A DNA stretch of 9,721 bases from Porphyromonadaceae bacterium UBA4259. GTDB taxonomy: Bacteria > Bacteroidota > Bacteroidia > Bacteroidales > Muribaculaceae. The stretch's first letter is position 1; each line of letters opens with the position of its first letter. The translations under genes and the position numbers were made by a program. Of this stretch, positions 6,831-9,721 are shown one piece after another. Location of the stretch: contig DGWL01000095.1 in the NCBI GenBank assembly GCA_002396125.1, forward strand, positions 2,053 through 11,773, given 5' to 3'. The notes below the pieces were generated by a model. The model ran no database searches. It saw only the letters and a list, made by a program, of their open reading frames with translations, and had not been told where the DNA came from.

Positions 6831-6871
6831 AAATTGACCACAATGCCGTTGTTGGGCATTGTGGTCAATTT
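6831..6871 (-). terminator. 17-bp perfect hairpin after hndA, likely terminator
   Basis: Bases 6831-6847 and 6855-6871 are perfect reverse complements of 17 bp around a 7-nt loop (GTTGTTG on the + strand). The G/C-richer core is GACCACAATGCC paired with GGCATTGTGGTC. It begins 26 nt beyond the stop codon of the NuoE-like gene. On the - strand the stem ends in AATTT and continues CTTTC, an interrupted T-run, so termination may be partial. The position fits the end of the hndC-hndD-hndA transcript. A role in stabilising the 3' end of that mRNA is an alternative. Confidence 0.65.
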
Positions 6872-6897
6872 AATATAATGTGTAAATGTCGACTTGA

Positions 6898-7380
6898 TTA
6901 ATCGCTCACTTCCTCCAGAATCTTGCTGATGTCCTTGGGCTGCAAGCGGCCATAGACCTTCTCGCCAATGGTAACCACTGGAGCGAGACCGCAGGCACCC
7001 ACGCAACGCAGGCAGTCGAGCGAGAACTTGCCGTCGGGGGTCGTCTCGCCAACCTCAATGTTGAGGGTGCGCTTTATCTCATCGAGCAATCGCTCCGAGC
7101 CACGCACGTAGCATGCGGTTCCCAAGCACACCGAGATGGGGTGCTTGCCCTTGGGGGTCATGGTGAAGAACGAGTAGAACGTAACCACGCCATACACCTT
7201 CGAGGCAGGTATGTTGAGCTTGCGGGCAATGATGCGCTGCATCTCCTCGGGGAGATAGCCGTGCAGCGACTGTGCCTCATGCAAGATGTTAATCAACTCG
7301 CCAGGCTTGTTGCCGTGCTTGTCGCAGATGGCTTCCACCTGCTCAATGACATTACATGCCAGTTTTATTTCTTTTGTCAT
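6898..7380 (-). CDS. hndA: NuoE/HndA-like [2Fe-2S] subunit of NAD-linked hydrogenase
   Basis: A 160-aa protein of the complex I 24-kDa (NuoE) family, the usual length for the small subunit of multimeric [FeFe]-hydrogenases (HndA/HydC). An N-terminal helical bundle carries the family pattern LINILHEAQSLHGYLPEE (29-46) and KVYGVVTFYSFF (61-72). The C-terminal thioredoxin-like half has C85 and C90 (CLGTAC) plus C126 and C130 (CVGAC), the four ligands of a single [2Fe-2S] cluster; C123 is additional. It probably passes electrons in the soluble HndC-HndA-HndD complex. It lies 22 nt after the hydrogenase gene on the same strand and is followed by a 17-bp hairpin, so it is the last gene of that operon. 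Its place behind the catalytic subunit is unlike the usual order, in which it comes first. Confidence 0.94.
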   Translation of the reverse strand: MTKEIKLACNVIEQVEAICDKHGNKPGELINILHEAQSLHGYLPEEMQRIIARKLNIPASKVYGVVTFYSFFTMTPKGKHPISVCLGTACYVRGSERLLDEIKRTLNIEVGETTPDGKFSLDCLRCVGACGLAPVVTIGEKVYGRLQPKDISKILEEVSD

Positions 7381-7402
7381 AATTATCTAGGTTTTAGCCA
7401 AT

Positions 7403-9169
7403 TTACTTAATTGATTTGTCAAAATAATGAGTGTGGAGCAGGTGATGCGACTTCTCGCTCAAGGGCTCACCCAGGAATTCCTTGTAGAGCTTCTTGATGT
7501 CGGGATTCTCGTGACTCTTGCGGATGGGCTTGCCCTCATCCTCGGCATAGAGTGCCTCGCAGCGGGCCTTGAGAACCTCGATATTGCCATGGTGATAGGG
7601 TTGACCGGCACCGCCAATGCAACCACTGGGGCATGCCATGACCTCAACCACGTGATAATCGAGCTCGCCTGCACGCAGTTTGTCCATAATGATGCGGGCA
7701 TTGCTCAGAGTGTGGGCTACGCACACCTTCAACTCAAAGCCGTTGAGATCGATAGTGGCTTCGCGAATACCGTCGAAACCGCGAACCTCGTCGAAGTTGA
7801 TGCGAGGCAGAGTCTTGCCGGTGTAAACCTCATAGACTGTGCGCAACGCTGCTTCCATCACACCACCGGTAACGCCAAAGATGGCGGCGGCACCAGTCGA
7901 CTCTCCCAGTGGGCTGTCGAAGTTGCTCTCGGGAAGATTTGCGAAGTTGATGTTGGCGCGCTTGATGAGGCGAGCTAGCTCGCGAGTGGTGATGCTGTAG
8001 TCCACGTCGGGGTTGCCGTCAACCTTGAATTCCTCGCGTGTACACTCATATTTCTTGGCCAAGCAGGGCATGATTGATACAACCACCAGTTTCTCGCGTG
8101 GGATGCCCATCTTCTCGGCCCAGTAAGTCTTGGCAATAGCGCCAAACATCTGGGCGGGCGACTTGGCACTCGAGGGATAGTCAAGCAGGTCGGGGTAGTT
8201 GTGCTCATAGAAGTTAACCCAGGCGGGGCAGCAAGAGGTCATGATGGGGAGTTTCACACTCTTGTCGCCGGCAAGGAATTTCTTGAGGCGGTCAAGTATT
8301 TCAGCTCCCTCCTCCATGATGGTGAGGTCGGCACCGAAGTCGGTGTCAAACACGTAGTCGAAGCCCAAGTCGCGAAGTGCTGTGGCCAGCTTGCCGGTGA
8401 CAATTGTGCCGGGCTTGAGGCCAAATTCCTCGCCAAGACCAAAGCGAACTGCTGGAGCAGGCTGGGCAATGACAATTTTGTCGGGGTTGGTAATGTCGGC
8501 CATCAACTGGTCGGTGTAGTCACGCTCGGTGAGAGCGCCCACGGGGCAAACCGCAACGCACTGACCGCAATAGGTGCAGTCGGTATCCTTAAACATTCGG
8601 TCAAATGTTGGAGCGATGGTCGTGTCAAAACCACGACGAATGGCGCCAAGCACACCCACACTCTGAACGTTGTTACAAACGCTCTCGCAACGGCGGCAAT
8701 AGATGCACTTCTCCATGTTGCGGGTGATGGCGGCTGTGACCTCGTTTTTGCGCTCGCTCTTCTCGCCGTCGTTGTAGGGCATCTGGCGAATGTTCAGGCG
8801 CATTACCAGGCGCTGAAGTTCGCAATCGCTACACTTGGGGCAGGTGAGGCAATCGTTGGGGTGATCGCTCAAGATGAGCTCGGCAACGGTCTTGCGGGCA
8901 CGAATCACGCGAGCCGAGTTGGTGTGTACCACCATGTCGGGCGTGCAGTTGGTCGCGCATGCGGGAGCCAGATTGCGGCGTCCTTCCACCTCTACTACAC
9001 ACAAGCGGCACGAGGCGGGTTTGTTTTTCACGCATGTGCCCTTGAGGTCGATGTGGCACAGTGTGGGAATTTCGATGCCGACGAGCTCGCCGGCCTCAAG
9101 CAGTGTAGTGCCTTGTGGTACTTCCACTACATGATTATCTATTGTTAATTTGATCAATTTCTCTTCCAT
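7403..9169 (-). CDS. hndD: Modular [FeFe]-hydrogenase catalytic subunit (HndD/HydA type)
   Basis: A 588-aa protein of the length and domain order of the bifurcating-type catalytic subunit. Domains: plant-type [2Fe-2S] at about 1-80 (C38, C54, C57, C71, with extra C46 in an enlarged loop); His-ligated [4Fe-4S] at 103-116 (H103, C107, C110, C116); two [4Fe-4S] motifs (C155, C158, C161, C165 and C198, C201, C204, C208); then the H-cluster domain with TSCCPAW (311-317), MPCLAKK (367-373) and MACPSGC (511-517), ligands C314, C369, C513 and C517, and the small-subunit-like tail ending in HLLHTHYFDKS. Proton-path residues corresponding to C299, E279, E282 and S319 of the clostridial CpI enzyme are all present. 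It reduces protons to H2 or the reverse, using electrons from NADH and reduced ferredoxin through the HndC/HndA subunits. It is 18 nt after hndC and 22 nt before hndA, clearly one operon. Confidence 0.96.
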   Translation of the reverse strand: MEEKLIKLTIDNHVVEVPQGTTLLEAGELVGIEIPTLCHIDLKGTCVKNKPASCRLCVVEVEGRRNLAPACATNCTPDMVVHTNSARVIRARKTVAELILSDHPNDCLTCPKCSDCELQRLVMRLNIRQMPYNDGEKSERKNEVTAAITRNMEKCIYCRRCESVCNNVQSVGVLGAIRRGFDTTIAPTFDRMFKDTDCTYCGQCVAVCPVGALTERDYTDQLMADITNPDKIVIAQPAPAVRFGLGEEFGLKPGTIVTGKLATALRDLGFDYVFDTDFGADLTIMEEGAEILDRLKKFLAGDKSVKLPIMTSCCPAWVNFYEHNYPDLLDYPSSAKSPAQMFGAIAKTYWAEKMGIPREKLVVVSIMPCLAKKYECTREEFKVDGNPDVDYSITTRELARLIKRANINFANLPESNFDSPLGESTGAAAIFGVTGGVMEAALRTVYEVYTGKTLPRINFDEVRGFDGIREATIDLNGFELKVCVAHTLSNARIIMDKLRAGELDYHVVEVMACPSGCIGGAGQPYHHGNIEVLKARCEALYAEDEGKPIRKSHENPDIKKLYKEFLGEPLSEKSHHLLHTHYFDKSIK

Positions 9170-9187
9170 GATGAATGATGTGTGATT

Positions 9188-9721
9188 TTAGAAAACATGA
9201 ATAGCGTCGAAGCGGCAGCGTGACTGGCACATGCCACAACGGATGCACTTGAATGGATTAATCACATGTGGCTTGCGCACATCGCCCATGATAGCGTCGG
9301 CAGGACAATTGCGGGCACAAGCGCCGCAACCCTTACACTTCTCGGGGTTAACGGTGTAGGTCAGCAAGGCCTTGCACTGCTTAGCGCGGCAAGTGTGCTT
9401 CTTAACATGCTCAACATATTCATCGTAGAAGTTGTCGATGGTCGACAACACAGGGTTAGGAGAGGTCTGGCCAAGGCCACACAATGCGGTGTCCTTGATA
9501 GTGGCGGCGAGCGACTTCAAGTGCTCGATATCGTCCATTGTGCCCTTGCCCTCGGTGATGCGTGTGAGAATCTCAAGCATGCGCTTGTTACCGATGCGGC
9601 ATGGGGTGCACTTTCCACACGACTCACCCACGGTGAACTCAAGGTAGAACTTGGCAACCGATACCATGCAGTCGTCCTCGTCCATTACAATCATACCACC
9701 CGAGCCCATCATGGAGCCGGC
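9188..9721 (-). CDS. hndC: NuoF/HndC-like NADH-binding flavoprotein subunit (5' part outside window)
   Basis: Only the last 177 residues are in the window; the frame stays open through the edge and reads A-G-S before the MMGSGGMIVMDE segment, so the gene starts beyond 9721. The visible part has the C-terminal NuoF [4Fe-4S] motif ESCGKCTPCRIG followed about 45 residues on by CGLGQTSPNP, the N3-type cluster near the flavin. It ends in a 2x[4Fe-4S] ferredoxin extension (CKGCGACARNCP and CIRCGMCQSRCRFDAI, about 9200-9349), which complex I NuoF lacks but HndC/HydB subunits of hydrogenases have. The subunit should oxidise or reduce NAD(H) on FMN and share electrons with HndA and HndD. The Rossmann/FMN part and any N-terminal thioredoxin domain cannot be checked here. 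Confidence 0.94.
   Translation of the reverse strand, partial: AGSMMGSGGMIVMDEDDCMVSVAKFYLEFTVGESCGKCTPCRIGNKRMLEILTRITEGKGTMDDIEHLKSLAATIKDTALCGLGQTSPNPVLSTIDNFYDEYVEHVKKHTCRAKQCKALLTYTVNPEKCKGCGACARNCPADAIMGDVRKPHVINPFKCIRCGMCQSRCRFDAIHVF

Noticed and set aside
6818..7006. A 62-codon - strand frame overlapping the end of the NuoE-like gene
   Set aside because: It overlaps conserved NuoE codons in another frame and runs through the 17-bp hairpin; no homology is apparent.
7427..7978. A 183-codon + strand open frame opposite the C-terminal part of hndD
   Set aside because: Shadow of the conserved hydrogenase domain on the other strand; no start signal and no domain.
8201..9148. A 315-codon open frame on the + strand, antisense to hndD
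   Set aside because: It lies wholly inside a hydrogenase gene with every catalytic motif intact. Its translation is Ala/Val/Gly/His-rich with no recognisable domain, and no promoter precedes it. It is a by-product of the codon bias of the real gene.
1..9721. CRISPR arrays, tRNA or rRNA genes, insertion sequences, phage genes
   Set aside because: I looked for regular repeats, cloverleaf-like sequences, transposase motifs and terminal inverted repeats and saw none. Coding density is high and gene content coherent.

Overview
The window looks like a chromosomal segment from an anaerobic, fermentative member of the Bacteroidales (possibly Muribaculaceae- or Prevotella-like; this is inference). 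The grounds are promoter-like sites of the Bacteroidetes form (TTG/TTTG, 20-nt spacer, TAnnTTTG), weak or absent Shine-Dalgarno sequences, and the gene content. The content is dominated by one system: [FeFe]-hydrogenase, with its complete maturation set and two different catalytic subunits.

Layout, left to right. Bases 1-195 are an AT-rich non-coding leader holding a small perfect palindrome (1-19), an intrinsic-terminator-like hairpin (53-79) and a candidate promoter (114-145). A short MerR-type regulator (196-537) and a DEDDh 3'-5' exonuclease (544-1038) follow on the + strand, 6 nt apart. A strong Bacteroidetes-type promoter (1057-1088) then precedes the maturation operon hydE-hydG-hydF (1121-4881, + strand). 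That operon converges on the structural genes, which are all on the - strand; 32 nt with one small hairpin separate the two stop codons.

Read in the direction of transcription from the right edge, the structural genes are: a NuoF/HndC-like flavoprotein subunit (only its C-terminal part is inside the window), a 588-aa modular [FeFe]-hydrogenase (HndD/HydA type), a NuoE/HndA-like [2Fe-2S] subunit, a 17-bp hairpin, a second promoter, and a 609-aa second [FeFe]-hydrogenase of unusual domain build.

How they work together (family knowledge plus context): HydG makes CO and cyanide ligands from tyrosine, HydE acts on the [2Fe] precursor, and HydF is the GTPase scaffold that delivers the finished [2Fe] subcluster to the apo-hydrogenases. 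HndC, HndD and HndA are the parts of a soluble NAD(H)-linked, probably electron-confurcating or bifurcating, hydrogenase that disposes of fermentation electrons as H2. The second hydrogenase carries the same kind of H-cluster domain, but its front end is a thioredoxin-like [2Fe-2S] domain plus a NuoF-type 2x[4Fe-4S] module. It looks like the two ends of a NuoF subunit joined without the FMN/NADH core. This protein, with its own promoter, is the most interesting item in the window.
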